Part shown: positions 33,534-46,613 of the stretch, piece after piece
Numbering within the stretch: position 1 is the first letter of the stretch
Layout of the letters: every line of letters begins with the position of its first letter
Assembly (NCBI GenBank): GCA_001557505.1
Contig: LSAX01000001.1
Location: forward strand, 744,001 to 808,000
Length of the DNA stretch: 64,000 bases
Reading direction: 5' to 3'
From: Reticulascus tulasneorum
Lineage: Eukaryota; Ascomycota; Sordariomycetes; Glomerellales; Reticulascaceae
Notes under the pieces: model-generated
What the model was told of the DNA's origin: nothing
Databases searched by the model: none
The model's input: only the letters and a program-made list of their open reading frames with translations
Made by a program: the position numbers and the translations under genes

Positions 33534-36500
33534 GGTGGATAAAAAAGGATGAAGGGGTTGGTTTGAATTCGTCAAGAAAGATGATGACTGAAAAAGGGAA
33601 TGTGAAGAATCGAAGACCGGCTAGTTGCAGTCGTTGAAAATGTAATTGTAAAGAGTACAAAGAATGGAAGAGTTCACAGAACTCAGTGTAAAGAATGAAT
33701 CGAAACAGTTGAAAGAGAGCGACAAACGGCGATGTGGAAGTAACGAGCAAGAAGGATAAGATGATATGCTATGGGGATCAGCGCATCTTATAAGGAAAAC
33801 TTGGGACGCGAAGAAGATCATTGCGCATCCTCGTGAATCACTCACATCAGACGAGCCAGGCGTTACCCGGATCCGCATCCCAGCGGGCTCCTGGTGGGGT
33901 CTTCCCCAGAAGGAGTCGATATGAATCAGAACTTCGGCCGCAACGCTCCAGAACCAGGAAGTTGGCCGTCCCGATGCGAGAAGTCGTTGGTGCTGCAGGC
34001 ATGATTTGTGGGCGTCAGGAGAGACACATGTCATACCTGTGCGGGGCGACGCCACTATACAGGGTTGGGAAGGGACCCGAAAATGAGCCTGGTTTGAAGG
34101 CATCGCGTGCGAAGCTCGTCGCATGGTGGGCTAGGACCGCCTAGAGGATGGAGGTGAGGATGAAGAAATGAGGTGGTCCAAGGCGAGGTGGAAGATCAGA
34201 CAGAACGAGCCTCAGGTCGGGTTTCGACAGGGAATGACGGCGCTACTGCAGGGAATTCTAGGCCCGCATCTCAATGCTAAAGAGCCCTGGGGCCAATGAG
34301 AACCAGTGAAGCAGGCCCTGTTCGTCCAATAATTAGCGAAGCCGTCCGCTATTTGAGCCTCTTTTGGGCTTAGTCAGGGGTCCAAAACCTAGCGTCATGG
34401 CCTGGGCCGCATGGATATACATGCATCCTAGCATGATGGATCCCAGCTACCTGGCACCCTACCATACCTCTCTCCGCAATGCAATCCTTTTTTCGGGATC
34501 TGTTGCCGAATGAGACGATGCCATCAAGGTCTGCTCAAGTAGCGTGGCTGGCTTGCTGGCTTGCTATTCGTACGGATACCACCATAGATCTGAATCGGCA
34601 CAGAAGTCGCGCCATGCTGAACTGTCACCCTTCGCTTGGGCTAGCCGCCAGAGATGATGGAAAACGGCTAGAACAAATCACATCTGTCGACGCGGCTCGT
34701 CGGCTTAGGTCGACCACCGTCATGACCCAGAAAGAATCCTGTCAATATTGATTTCAAGACCGGGGTCTGTCGGCCCCCCATCCGAGTAAATCCGATCATG
34801 ACTTACTTATCCTGGCACATCCATCTGCTGCCCCGGATACCATGTATCCGTTCGTGGCGCTAATAAACTAATAACGTCCAAAGATTTCGTCTCAGAACGT
34901 CTCGATGATGTGGGACTGTCAACAGAGCTCGACCTCCTATCTATCACCTGCTCTCGTGATTCTATGACCTCACCCGTTTCTTTAGCGATGCAAACTATCA
35001 TACTCTAGTCGTCCAGTCCCAATAAGCAGCCCCTTGCCACAGCGCCGTCGCCGTCGCCGTCGCCTCCACCGAGCAAGGAGAAAACAGGAATGCGAACTCG
35101 TTCTTCCTGTCGCCAAACGGATTGGCAATAGTGTACAATTCTTTCGGAGCCAAACGTCCAACATGGTCTTCTACAAGTCGTTGACGAAATATTCTTCTGG
35201 CTATTGACGGAAAGTTTCTCATTCACTAACCAGGCGACACAGAGAGGTAGCTGGTTTCATCCGATCTTCCGGGCTCGCCAGGTTTTTTGCACCACAAGCC
35301 CTTTGGCGGTACCGGCCAACCCTGTGGAGGTCAGATGCTCCTCATTTCTTTTGCCAGGGACTGTCTCGAAACACCGTTGAGTACTCGAAACTCTTCCCAC
35401 ATACTTTTTGCCAACTTTTTCGGGACTCGTGATTACTAACGTCTCCGGATTCCGGTCGGTCTCTCCCTCTCTTCTAGGGCCTTTGTGCACGGCCTTAATT
35501 GCCATCTACATAAAATCGGTCTTGATTGCGACTCGCAACGAAGCACGAAAGTCGTGACAAATATCAACGGTGCAGACTAAATATTGTTCGGGTTTCTTTC
35601 AAGAACACACATCGACCCACCAAAATTGAGCCTGCAATATTGTCTCACCTCTCTAGACGCAGTAATGTGATCCGCCGTTGTGCATTGTGGGCTTGCTAAC
35701 ATCTGATATCCATCTGTTGATCATGCTTCTCTCGCTCGATAAGTTATCGAGAGATCAAAGCTCTGAACACCCCGATTAGTATCCCCACAAACACTAGACG
35801 GTCCATTGAAAAGGACGGACGAGGACGAGTTCCAATGACATCGCGCGTTTCAAGATATCTCTTTTGACTGACCAAAGCATTTCCAGTCTTCATCAAAGCT
35901 CTGGCGAAGCAATCCTTCGTACAGGATGGTCTTGGTGGCTTGCCGAGAGCAGGAAACAAAGCTTGTTTATTGCCATCTCTTTGCCATCCATGACTTGTTT
36001 TCCCCGATTAGCCGTATTTCCCAAGGAGATCATGGTTCCAGATCTTGAAACGGCGTGGCCAAGACCTGACAGCCCTTCACTGATGGCCCACCACAATGAC
36101 GTTTCACCAACCTCACCTAAGCCCTGCTTGCGGGACCAACCCACTTATCACTCACCAAGAGCGCGCAACGTCTTTGGAGATGCTGAATTCCATTAACATA
36201 GTCGCACGTCGAAAAGAATAATTCTATTCATGTCTTATATCGCATTTCTTAATGGTCTCATTCAATCGCACAAAAGCTCATGCGCAAGCTTTGATGAAAC
36301 AGGCAAGGAGGCGCCAAGCACGTATGATGCACACCTGCACTCCTTGCCAAGAGGAAAATCAAAGTTGCCATTGGACGATGCCTGCTTCGCACACCACGAT
36401 GCAAACAAAAACAGTCCTGATTGTCTTCGGATGTTTTATCTCTTCCGGATGGCGACTGACGATGATCAGAGCGGGAGGACCAGAAGTTTCGTGGGCAGGT

Positions 36501-36695
36501 GAGCTGTAGTTTATATAACGAGACGGGACACGCCAACAAAGTGCCGATTCCTTCCTTTTCCCTCAACTCTGACCAAACTTCGTGGCTGTTCCGTTTCCAT
36601 CACTCGATTTCGTTTCCTGTCTAGGTGCTGGACGCCAATTTTACTAATATTCTGTATCTAATTGTGCCCACCCGGTCACTCACCCGTCCTTCATC
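33534..36695. other. gene-poor divergent intergenic region
   Basis: About 3.1 kb between the secreted-protein gene (minus) and the PEBP gene (plus). A TATA-like box for the minus gene is at 33788-33794. A short CCGTCG trinucleotide run lies at about 35042-35066. Open frames up to 167 codons show no signal peptide or motif, and I see no gene here. Confidence 0.4.
33788..33794 (-). promoter_or_regulatory. TATA-like box
   Basis: CTTATAA on the minus strand, about 255 bp upstream of the ATG at 33533, consistent with a strongly expressed secreted-protein gene. Confidence 0.4.
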
Positions 36696-37707
36696 ATGAT
36701 GGCTCCTCCAGCTGGCCTTATGGCCCTTTGCATCTCCATGCTCGCACTTGTCCAGGATGTACGTGCCGACGACAACGCCACAAGTGTTGCCACTCTGGAT
36801 TTCAAGAACCGGTTCGTGGAGAGCGGTATCGTGCCAGAGGTGATCGCTGCTCTCGACCCTGCTGTGTCTTTCTACGCCAGCTACAAAGCCAATGACGGCC
36901 ATGATGAGTTGCTGGTGCCAGGCTCAAGTCTGACTATCAACGGTAAGAAGGCCGCATTGGAACAACTATCTTGAAATGAATTCAACTGACGCGAGTTCCA
37001 GAGGCTCAATTCCCCTTTGAGTTCAGTGTTGAGAATCTCTTCAATGCGAGCAACATCACTGTCAACACGAGATATCTCATTTACCTGGTAAGTAGTCTCT
37101 CGCTTACTTGGTTGAAAGTCTTGCTAACTGATCCTCCTCAGTTGGACGCCGATGCGCCAAGTCGTAATGATCCCACCGCACGAAACATGAGGCATTACCT
37201 GCAGGGCAATTACTCCCTCTCATCGACCAATTCCACTGTTCTTCTTACCGCCCAGCGACTATTCGTCTCTACCTTCAACGGAGGACAGCCATTCTCGCCT
37301 TTCATTGCACCGAACCCGGCGCCAAACACTGGTGTGCACCGATTCATCTATGCGCTGTACACTCAGCCAGAAGTCTTTGCCAATGCTGGATTCGAGAGTG
37401 TCGGCATGGAGGCGGTAAGAGAGAACTGGAATGTAAGTTAAAAAGTCTGGCAGCACGATGTATGGATCGCTGGCTAACATCCTTTCCCAAGTTGTCTGCA
37501 TGGCGTACTCAGCTGGGTCTCGGCCCTGCGATTGGCGCGACCTTCTTCACCATTGACACTGATGCAAATGGCGGAGCTGGCACCAGCGACTCGAACGGAG
37601 ATGGCAACAATAACCCTCCCAGTGCAGCGGCCGGGCTATCTGCTCCCGCATTTGTCACTGTCATGACTGCCGTCGCCGCTGCGGTTGGTGTTGTTGCGAT
37701 GATCTAG
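36696..37707 (+). CDS. secreted, probably GPI-anchored PEBP-like protein
   Basis: Phosphatidylethanolamine-binding-protein fold (carboxypeptidase-Y-inhibitor/RKIP type), 279 aa. Exons 36696-36942, 37002-37087, 37142-37432 and 37492-37707; all introns 54-59 bp and in phase. It begins with a signal peptide ending near VRADD. The ligand-pocket motif DADAPSRNDPTARNMRHYL corresponds to the family's DPDAPSR...W/HW region. The second signature is GVHRFIYALYTQP. After the fold comes a Gly/Ser/Asn-rich linker and a hydrophobic C-terminus (SAPAFVTVMTAVAAAVGVV), the layout of a GPI-anchor signal. It probably sits at the cell surface. Ligand unknown. An alternative start is the next codon, also ATG. Confidence 0.9.
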
Positions 37708-38012
37708 GGGCCAGTCCGTTTGTCAATCCCCTGCGAAGAAAAGGCAGGCCGGAGGTATCTATTTTTGTAACCGTTGGACATGTACCGGTATGAGGTATGA
37801 CTGCAGGTGTTTTGGGAACCTGGAGTTTTGGAGGTGGCATCAAACTATGGTTTCGACGGCGCAAGGTGAACTTGATCGGGTGCTTTTGAGATTGTTTTTG
37901 CAATGTTTGCAGTATCTATGTCGATGTGCTTAAATACATCACAGCTTCAAGCAACTAAAACTGAAATTTTAATCGATCTATTAATTCGTTTTGTGTAGGA
38001 CAAGTAGAAAGC
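37708..38012. other. convergent 3' intergenic region
   Basis: Short AT-rich stretch between the ends of the PEBP gene (plus) and the hydrolase gene (minus). Nothing else seen. Confidence 0.45.
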
Positions 38013-39041
38013 TCACGCCTCGAGCCATCCTAACAATGCCTCGTGGAACCTATCGGGTGCTTGTATCTGAGGCGAGTGCCCCAAATCTGGAAACTCGATG
38101 AGATCTCCGTCTGGGATTACAGCTGCCGCCTGTTCGCCGAGGACGTCATAATGGCCCAGTTTAGCCTGAACATCCGGCGGCGACCATTGCTTTCCAATTG
38201 CAGTTGTGTCCTTCTCCCCAATAATCAACAGAGTCTTGGGCTTCAGTAGCCCAAACTCATAGACCACCGGCTGGGTTATAACCATGTCTACAATACGAGC
38301 CTGGTTGATGAGGTACTCTGCCCTCTTGCTCCTTCTGTAGATGTTCAAGAGCATGTTCACCCAGACATCGTACTCCGGCGCCCACTGCCCTACATAATAC
38401 GTTGCTTGCTCGTATGCACGGATCGACTCGTAGCTGGTCGCGGCCTCGGAATCGTGCGTGGCGTCGATGCTGTTGTAGGGCACCCCCAAAGCCTTCCAGT
38501 CTTCCAGTCCAATCGGGTTCACGAGTACTAACTTTCTGATGGTATCCGGATACATCAGCCCATACCGCGTTGCCAGCATGCCACCCATTGAGTGTCCGAT
38601 GATCGTTACGTTGTCGACACCCAGAGTTTGCAGCAGGCCATGAGTGTTGAGTGCGAACTGCTGGAGGCTGAACTGATAGTTTTCAGGCTTCGAGGACTTG
38701 CACAATCCGACCTGGTCAGGCAATATGACGCGATAACCGGCAGCGACAAGAACCTCTGCTGTTGCTTGCCAGGTTGCGCCGCAGAAATTCCGTCCGTGAA
38801 AGAGAACAGCAACCTCGGCGTTGGAGCTGTTACATTTCGGCATGATATCCATAAATGCCATCTCAAGCGTCTGTCTCTGCGAAGTGAACTTGTAGCGCTG
38901 AACCGGCCATGGATACGTGAAGTTGGATCCATTGACGTCCTCTGGCGGTGTCGAGTCATCGATTACGCCCCCTGTTTGTGCAGAGACCAAAGCCGGGAGA
39001 AGGGCCGCCTGAACAACAGCAACAAGCCGCGAGAACTTCAT
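38013..39041 (-). CDS. secreted alpha/beta-hydrolase
   Basis: Single-exon, 342 aa. A signal peptide (MKFSRLVAVVQAALLPALVSA) is followed by an alpha/beta-hydrolase fold. The oxyanion-hole HG is in LFHGRNFCG (about 81-88). The nucleophile elbow is GHSMGG with S151. The likely acid is in GEKDTTAIG and the catalytic His in DLGHSPQIQ near residue 320. Closest in layout to epoxide-hydrolase/haloperoxidase-like or prolyl-aminopeptidase-like hydrolases; the substrate cannot be fixed. The ATG at 39041 starts the signal peptide, and no ATG lies further upstream in frame. Confidence 0.9.
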   Translation of the reverse strand: MKFSRLVAVVQAALLPALVSAQTGGVIDDSTPPEDVNGSNFTYPWPVQRYKFTSQRQTLEMAFMDIMPKCNSSNAEVAVLFHGRNFCGATWQATAEVLVAAGYRVILPDQVGLCKSSKPENYQFSLQQFALNTHGLLQTLGVDNVTIIGHSMGGMLATRYGLMYPDTIRKLVLVNPIGLEDWKALGVPYNSIDATHDSEAATSYESIRAYEQATYYVGQWAPEYDVWVNMLLNIYRRSKRAEYLINQARIVDMVITQPVVYEFGLLKPKTLLIIGEKDTTAIGKQWSPPDVQAKLGHYDVLGEQAAAVIPDGDLIEFPDLGHSPQIQAPDRFHEALLGWLEA

Positions 39042-39632
39042 TTTTGCAGTACTGACAATGAATATGATCAACTGGCCGACTTCAATGGAGCAGCGGCTCT
39101 TGAAAGATTTACGAGAAACAGAACGGTCAGAACGCCGTGGCGGTACAGAACGTGTAATTATTCTGGTTGATCGTCATCCGGGAATCTGCGCGCCATCCCC
39201 CCGTGAATGCAGTGCAACGCAACTAATTGAAATATGGGGGTTAACCCCGGCTAGAGTCGAGCCACGGAGAATGCTTACCCTCTAGGGAAGTTGGAAGAAG
39301 GCAAAAATCAAGTTATCCCCAGAGAAATGCAGTCATTCATTTGCAATTAATTTGCTGCAGGCACAAGCTCAAGCGGGACCCAAATACCATCGTCGGTTCC
39401 CCCATACATTTTAGGTGTGAACAGCGGCGGCGTTTTTTGGTACACCCCCTTGGAGGCTCCAAAGTGGTCGCACTCAATTGCGACAGCCTCAACTCGTGGG
39501 GATGGTCTAGGACTTGAACGAAATGGCACAAATGAGGTCTCTCCGAATACTCACTCAAGTTTTATTTGCGCTACTCTCCGTCATACCTAGCTGGGCGATG
39601 GGGAAAGTCTTAGAGAGAAGGTAAATTGAGCT
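39042..39632. other. intergenic region
   Basis: Promoter of the hydrolase and 3' flank of the phosphate transporter, both minus strand. No coding signal was seen. Confidence 0.45.
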
Positions 39633-41531
39633 CTAGCCCCGATACCCCCATCGAGGAGCATTGATGATGAACCCCATGAGAGATCCGGAGATCAGAGCCG
39701 AAGTGGGCAGAGTGATGAACCAGCCTGCGTAGATCCAGGCCACCATTCTCCAGTTGATGGCTCTCCAGGTGCCATTGCACAGTCCAACTCCAACCGTTGC
39801 GCCCGTGATACATTGTGTTGTCGATACAGGGAGCGATAGCCGAGTTGCAAAGATGACGGTGATGGCACTGCCCAGCTCCATCGAGAATCCGCGAGACGGA
39901 GAGTGGAGGGTCACTTTGTTGCCCAGGTTTCTCATAATATTGTAGCCATAGGTCCAAAGCCCAATAACTATGCCAGAACCTCCGAATACCCTGACTTCGT
40001 TAGTACTGGTGCAGAGGTTAGGGGTATGCCATTAGGGCTGGAACCTACAAGATCCAAGTGGGAACGTTCGCGGCCAGTGGCACCCTGCCTTCTTGCCAGA
40101 TCTGGTAGATGCTCGCATATGGTCCGATTGCGCTATTCCCAAGTTAGTCTATCGTCGACATCATGCGTTGAAGGGCGCCTACTTGGAAACATCGTTCGCG
40201 CCATGAGTGAAGGACGCCGTGGCCGCCACCATGACTTGAACAAAGCTGTACAAGTACTCGGCCTTGTTGTCGTATCTAATCGCCTGGGCGTGCATCTCTT
40301 CGACATTGCCACTTAGTCCACCTTCCTTTGACTGACTGCCAACGACATCCTGATCGACGCCATGCAGCACAGCCCACTTGACGTACCAGAACAGGACCTG
40401 GCGGGAGTGCCACGGGCCGTCTGGCTTAGGGCCAATGAGGGACTTGCGCTCAGGTTCCTGCTTTGCCTCATCCTTCTCGGCATCAGTCGTCTCAGCCGCG
40501 GCTTCAAGATCGTCCTTGGATGCGTGTCCCTCATAGTAGTCACGAACCCTACCCTTGAAGCTCGAAGGGGCGGGAGGGACATCTCCGCGACGCAAAAGAA
40601 GCGGGCCCTTTACAATGTCATACCATCGAAGCTGCCAATCTTCCTTCACGATTGTCCTGTAGAGCCAAGGGACGAAGAACGTAGCAACGACGACTCCCCA
40701 ACCGAGGCCGACCAAGACAATGACCACGGGGATCTGCTCATCTGTAAGGTTGATGGGATATGAACCACCCTTCCAAACCAAGAGCATGACGATCAAAGAT
40801 GCAGTCACTGCGAAGTAAACCGGCACTAAGAAAAGACCCTTCATCACGGGATTGCTCCGAACGAGCACCGCGTACTTCGTGACGGTGAAGATGGTAGCGG
40901 CAAATACGCCAGCAAGAACTGGCGCAATAATCCAGGCCATGAACACCTAGGATGAATAAGTAAGAATTATAAAACAGTAAGGCGTAAAGGTTTATTCATG
41001 CCATGAGGAACTCACTTGAACAACGCCACTGTTGATAGCTTTAAGTCCACCTCCTGGCTGAACCCACTGGATGCCATCGACACCAAGTGCTGCTATCCCA
41101 AAACCAAGAACACCACCGAGTATAGAATGCGTGGTAGAGACAGGTAGTCCAATCTTCGTAGCGAATGTGAGATATATGGAGGATGCAACCACGGCCGTCA
41201 CCATTCCCAGCATCAGAAGCCCTGGTTCGTCGACGAATCTCTCCGTGTCTACGATCTTGGTGCGAATCGTGTCAGCAACACGGGCGCCGACTCCAACAGC
41301 ACCCGAGAACTCGAAGACCGAGGCCGCCATCATCGCTTGGAGGTAGGAGATGGACCGCGAGGCAACGGAGGTAGCCCATGCGTTGGCAACATCGTTTGCT
41401 CCTAGGATCACATCGTCGTTAGTCCGTGATACTTCGGACACAATTGTAGAGGACTTACCAATGTTCCAGGCATCGAGGAAGGCAAAGATTGTTCCAACTA
41501 CCAAGAGGTAGTCAAATTGATGGAGGGGCAT
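39633..41531 (-). CDS. pho89: Na+/phosphate symporter (PHO89/PiT family)
   Basis: High-affinity sodium-dependent phosphate importer of the plasma membrane, 554 aa. Five exons: 41459-41531, 41016-41401, 40183-40946, 40049-40132 and 39633-39990. All introns are 50-69 bp, and splicing rebuilds both family signatures: GANDVANAW near residue 26 and GANDVSNAIGPYA near 402-412, each split by an intron. The two inverted halves each end with the substrate motif LPVSTTHS (first) or LPVSTTQC (second). A large charged cytosolic loop (about residues 260-370, with KDDLEAAAETTDAEKDEAKQEPE) lies between them, as in PHO89 and Neurospora PHO-4. I looked for a CACGTG PHO box close upstream and did not see one. 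Confidence 0.95.
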
Positions 41532-44327
41532 CTTTGCGAACCTCTTAGACTCCCGTCCTTCTTCCCTCTTTTGTTCCTGACTTTATGTACTATCAGCCCG
41601 AGTCCCGCTCGGAAGTAAATGAACGTTGGAATTAATCAAAAGGCACAAAGAATGAGAATATGATAGAAAATAAAACGCACAGCGTTGAGATGATTGGAAG
41701 CAAGAAGTGTAAGTGGGATACGAAGTCTTCGAGGCTTATATGATGCTCGCGAGACTCCGTGGTATATCTGACAATACCTGGAATTGCCACATCTATCTGG
41801 TGAAAAATCTGCCAAGGTGTGCCAGATTCCGGATGATTCGAAAGTGTAGCCGATGGATACTATTCTTTGAATGTCTATCAATCCTGAGTTCTAATTTTGG
41901 GTATCTTGGCGGATTCTCCCAACATCCCTCTGGGATCGTGGAGTCTTGGCTTCCCCGTGAAGTTCACATCGAGAAAAGCCGAGACCAGTGGGATGAGGGC
42001 GATCTGGCCAAGACTACAAGAAGTCTCATCATATAACGGTGTGGTGTTTATTTCATACGGTTCCTTCACCCACAGATCCTTGGCTCGACGTGGGGACTGC
42101 CTGTAGATCATTCACCTGAACGGCAATTTTTGCATCACAGAGCGCTTGGCAGAACGGGTTGAGTGGTGCCAGCTAAATACTCCGAGAACTGAAACATGAG
42201 CTTAATGATATTCTCCGCGCTGTGGATTGTCAGCAGAATGTGCCATGCTCTGAGTGAATCTCATCGCTACGGGAAACGAATTATTCGTCAATACGTTGGA
42301 GATATATGAAGCAGCCGCAATAGAAATGGCGCTTGTGGGACCGCAAGCCTAACATTGTAGACATTTCAACTCCCCTGGTACTCAATGAACTGAAGCAACC
42401 ATCCACCCCATTGAATTGACCCTGCTGGTTACCATCGCTTGGCAACAGAGGAGCCGCTCATGGACTGCTACCTAGAGTCATCGCTTGGTCACCTCTCAAA
42501 GTGGTAAGTTGCCACGAGACCAAAAGAAAAGATCTGCACGCGGGCATGGCCAAGGCAATGCAGGAGGTTCTGGCAGTTAACGGCCCAAATAAGCTTCATC
42601 TCATCCGATGCGGGCAAACAGAGCTCGTGGATCTGACAGAATGGCCGCTGCCAATAAGGTTGGCGAAGAACCCACTGAAAGGCCTTGATTCCGCCGAAGA
42701 TTGGAATCCAGAAACATTTGTGGTTTCGAGAAGCACCTAATTTTAGTCCGCCAAGAACGTGGGTGCGGGAGCAAGCGACTCAACCACAGCTTGGCGATAT
42801 GCACAATGTCAAAGCTTTCGGCACATGTGTATGGTAATCGTAGAAGGATCTGACATCAGCGGGTCGCTGGCCAACTCAATCTCATTTGCCGTCGAGTTAT
42901 AGAAGCCGGAGATCAGGGAGGAATTGGATTGGTAGATAACTCGAATTCTCTCCCATTTTCGGACAGTCGTCTGACATCGATCATATGAAGTTTCGTGCGG
43001 ATGAAGACAAAATGGTGTCGGTATCAACGACTTATCTTGGCTAGGCATACTGACGCCAAAATGTGTTCTACAGGAGGTATTCCGCGAAAAGGTACGGACG
43101 TGAACAACATATTTCATGTTGCCAGTTTGCATTGAGCAGACGGCTCAGAGCCGCCTCGAGGTTTTCGAATATCGCCGAGCAGGACGAATCCCTTGGGTAC
43201 AGGTGGATCATGCGTCTGGGACAACGCTCCGTACGCTGGTTTCTCAGTGGATTAAGACTTGTGCACTTCAATACGCCGCTGGTAAGATGACTTCGACTTT
43301 CTTAGTTAAATATCAAGCAAGGCACCAATCCGAATATGTGCGCCAGTCGGGCCAAGAGGCCGATACCGAGGCTGCATGGTCCCACCCAAAAGACCATGTA
43401 AGCGATGACCCACGCAAGCACCACCATGCGCAACTTAGCTTGTGGGATTATGATCAAGATCCGACCGAGGCCGAGGGGATGGGGGTATCCCGTTCTGCAT
43501 GTGCACACATGCCAGAGCCAGGTGTATAGATGCTCAGTCTGGGATACGAGAGGCACGTCATGAAGTCAACGAAGAAGTGGAGGATGGAGAGGAGGCAAGA
43601 GGAGGCAGAAGGCAGGAGGAGGCAGCCGTGAGGCGGAGGTCCCACTTGAATTTGGCCTTACCCATTAGGCCCGCCGCGCCGCCCCGCCCCCCACTGCACA
43701 ACCTAGGTACATACAGGTAATAATTAGCGCTAAAACCTATTCCCCACAGTGGGGTCACACGCCACTAAATGACTACCGTACCGGTGTCGCGCCAGGCTTC
43801 TCTTATTGTTGCTGCAATCTGTACTCTCGCGACGGCAATCTGAAGATCCAACGAGGCACGACAATAATCTTGCATGGCGAAATCCACGGGGAAGCTGCCA
43901 GAATCCCCGTCTCTTCACATCGCTAGAGGGCACTATTGGCTCTGAGCCACCGCGGCCCAAAAGCCACAGAGCTACGATGATGTTTGACTCACGCCGGAAT
44001 CGGGGGGCTGAGTGTCCTGAGCCAGTCGCTAGGACTTTGTTTGTGGCTGTCGCCTCGCCGTTTTCCTTTTTTTTTGTTGTGTTGTTGATGCGAACCACCA
44101 AGCAAAGTCAGCCACGGTAGGCAGCCTACGGTCCTAGATATCCAGGCTACCATCCAACAATGTGCCTTGGATGACCGACCCCCAGTCGAGTAGCTGCCCA
44201 GTAGGCGGCGACTTTGTATTTATCTTTGCTTCTCTCCCAAACTCTTTTTCACTTTTCTTCTTGCAGTACACCATCTTTTCTTTGGTTTAATCATTTGCCC
44301 AGCATTCTTCCAAATCCCACTGGTACG
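41532..44327. other. gene-poor divergent intergenic region
   Basis: About 2.8 kb between the phosphate transporter (minus) and the AAA ATPase (plus). A purine-rich tract lies at about 43574-43640 and a T-run at 44069-44076. No exon or relic that I could recognise was found. Confidence 0.4.
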
Positions 44328-46613
44328 ATGGGCATTCGCGACATCAAAGACCTCAGCCGGGAGGATATCTCCGACTTTGCCTGGAAATGGCGATGCAAGA
44401 TCCTCCCGAGCAAGGATGCTCCGGGCCGGACCATGGACGACATTGAGGGCAGCCTCTCGGACGACGACCCCAAGAAGCCTCCGGTCAAAGATCCCACCTT
44501 CGGTGCTGATGCCATCGTGAAGACCTTTTTCGAAGGCAAGAGCAGCGACATCAACTACTTCGACTGGGTTGATTATCCGCCCAAGCAGCTCAGCAAGAGC
44601 GCAGCCAAGGCCCAGGACCGTGTCGCCATCAAGATCTACAAGATCAAGGACCGAGACAAGCCCGTCATGACTGGCCGCTTCGCCTTGAAGTACCACATGA
44701 TGGAGATCCAGAACCCCACCCTGGTCGCTGCTCTGGAGCCCATCCTGAAGAAGGAGAACGTGCACCTTGACGTCAATGAGACCGCCACCTTCAACTACCC
44801 CTTCCAAGCACTCTACTTCTGCTACGAAGACATTATCGCGGCATTCAAGGCGTGCGACGATCCATCTTTGAAGGGGTACCTGCATCTCCTCATCCGAACC
44901 TTGGATGACATGTTTGGCGAGATGAGGGTTCGTAAGCGACACCTGCACGCCAGTGGCCTGCTCAATTTCAAGCTTGCCTGGACCTACTTCCCCCGAGGTA
45001 CCATCGTGTATAGCTACGGCAGGAACTCGGAGCTGTTGTGTAAGGTCGAGAGCACGGCGTACAAGAAGACGCAGTGCGGCACAATTCTGGCCATCTCAGG
45101 CAAAGTCATGTCTTTCAATGGCGAATCCTTTGTCTGGCAGGAGAGCGAGCTTGAGCTGCCCGCGTTTGAGGGCAACAGGCCAGTCAAGGAAATGGCTCAC
45201 TACCCATTAGAGTTCAACCCGGAAAAGGACGAGGTCAAGAAGAGGCTCCTTGCGAGGGGCAAGAAAGTCCTCGATCTGCAAGGCCTGACATATTGTACGT
45301 ATAACGGCATTGCCCTGTACCAAGAAGGCAAAGAGAAGCTGGAGAAACACAATGTTGAAGGACGCATTCTCATTGATGTCGTTGGCTTCAACAAGTTCCA
45401 CCGTGCCCAAGGAAAGAGGGAGGGCAAAGATCCAGAGTCGGAAAAGAACAGAGTGACTCGCCGTGGACGTCCCCGACCGCCACCTCCTGACGAGAAGACC
45501 GACGCATCCGCCACGGACACAGTAGCACTGGATAAAATGAACAACAAAAGACTGAGTGAATCTGACCAGAAAAAGAATAAGGAGGAGATGTTAGAGAAGG
45601 AAGAGGACTTGATCTTCATGTCGCCTCTGCTCGAGGGCTATGCGCTGAAAAATAAGCTGTGGGGTAAGTCATCTTTACTGGTATTGAAGTAAATTCAATG
45701 ATTTGCTGACTCCTTTTAAGTCGGGTTTTATGTCGAGGATATTGAGCCAATGGTCTGGAATGACAAGGCATACGATCATCTCGTGTATGACGAGCAGCAG
45801 AAAGATCTGGTTCTTTCTTTTGTCGAGAACCATGGCCAAACCAAAAACAAGATGGAGGACGTGATTCTCGGCAAAGGCCAAGGACTAATCATCCTACTCA
45901 GCGGCCCTCCTGGAACGGGCAAAACCCTCACAGCGGAGGCAGGTGAGTCACTCTGTACGATCCCGGGACGTGACCTTGGCTAATCTGTCACAGTGGCTGA
46001 CCGAACACATCGCCCCCTCTTTTATCTTCAAGCTGAAGATCTAGGCATCAACGCAGCGACACTTGGAGCCAATGTGAAGCGTGTGTTTGAGATGGCGACC
46101 GAATGGGATGCGGTAATTCTGCTTGACGAGGCGGACGTGTTCATGGCCGAGCGTAACCCCAATGATATTGCTCGCAACGAACTTGTGTCCATCTTCCTCC
46201 GGGAACTTGAATACTTCCGCGGTATCATCTTCCTCACGACCAATCTGTACCACACGATAGACTCGGCCTTCCGCAGCAGAGTAAGTCTGCATCTTCTTTT
46301 CAAGCCACTCACCCCCGACGCCCGCGAGCAAATCTGGCGGAAATTTCTGGATCTCGTGCCAAAGCCCGAGGTCAAGGAGATCACGGAAGGCGAGGAGCAA
46401 GAGGTGACGAAGGAATTGTCCGAAGAGGACTTGAAGGAGCTGAGTCTGTGGCAAATGAATGGTCGTGAGATCAAGAACGCGGTCAAGATGGTGAAGAACT
46501 GGTGCGACCACAAGGGGTACGAGATGAACCTGTCCAGGCTGGAGAATGGCATCAAGGTCACGAGCCCCCACGCTTCGAAGCAGGGGGAGACAGATGATAG
46601 TCTGTACGAGTGA
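44328..46613 (+). CDS. AAA+ ATPase with long N-terminal DUF region
   Basis: Predicted 725 aa from exons 44328-45663, 45721-45942 and 45994-46613 (both introns phase 1). This architecture is common in filamentous ascomycetes: an N-terminal domain of unknown function (about residues 90-390, annotated DUF7025-like by family memory) and one C-terminal AAA+ module. Walker A GPPGTGKT is at about 507-514. Walker B ILLDEADVF and sensor TTN follow, with an arginine pair near AFRSR. A charged Lys/Glu/Pro-rich linker lies between the domains (about 395-440). Substrate and cellular role are unknown. The ATG at 44328 (MGIRDIKDLSRE) is chosen; the frame extends upstream without an ATG. Confidence 0.92.

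Noticed and set aside
33621..34124. 167-codon minus-strand frame upstream of the Kex2-type protein
   Set aside because: Covers the promoter and leader of that gene; low-complexity and no domain.
44220..44948. 242-codon antisense frame
   Set aside because: Shadow of the AAA ATPase first exon; Val/Leu/Gly pattern follows the sense codons.
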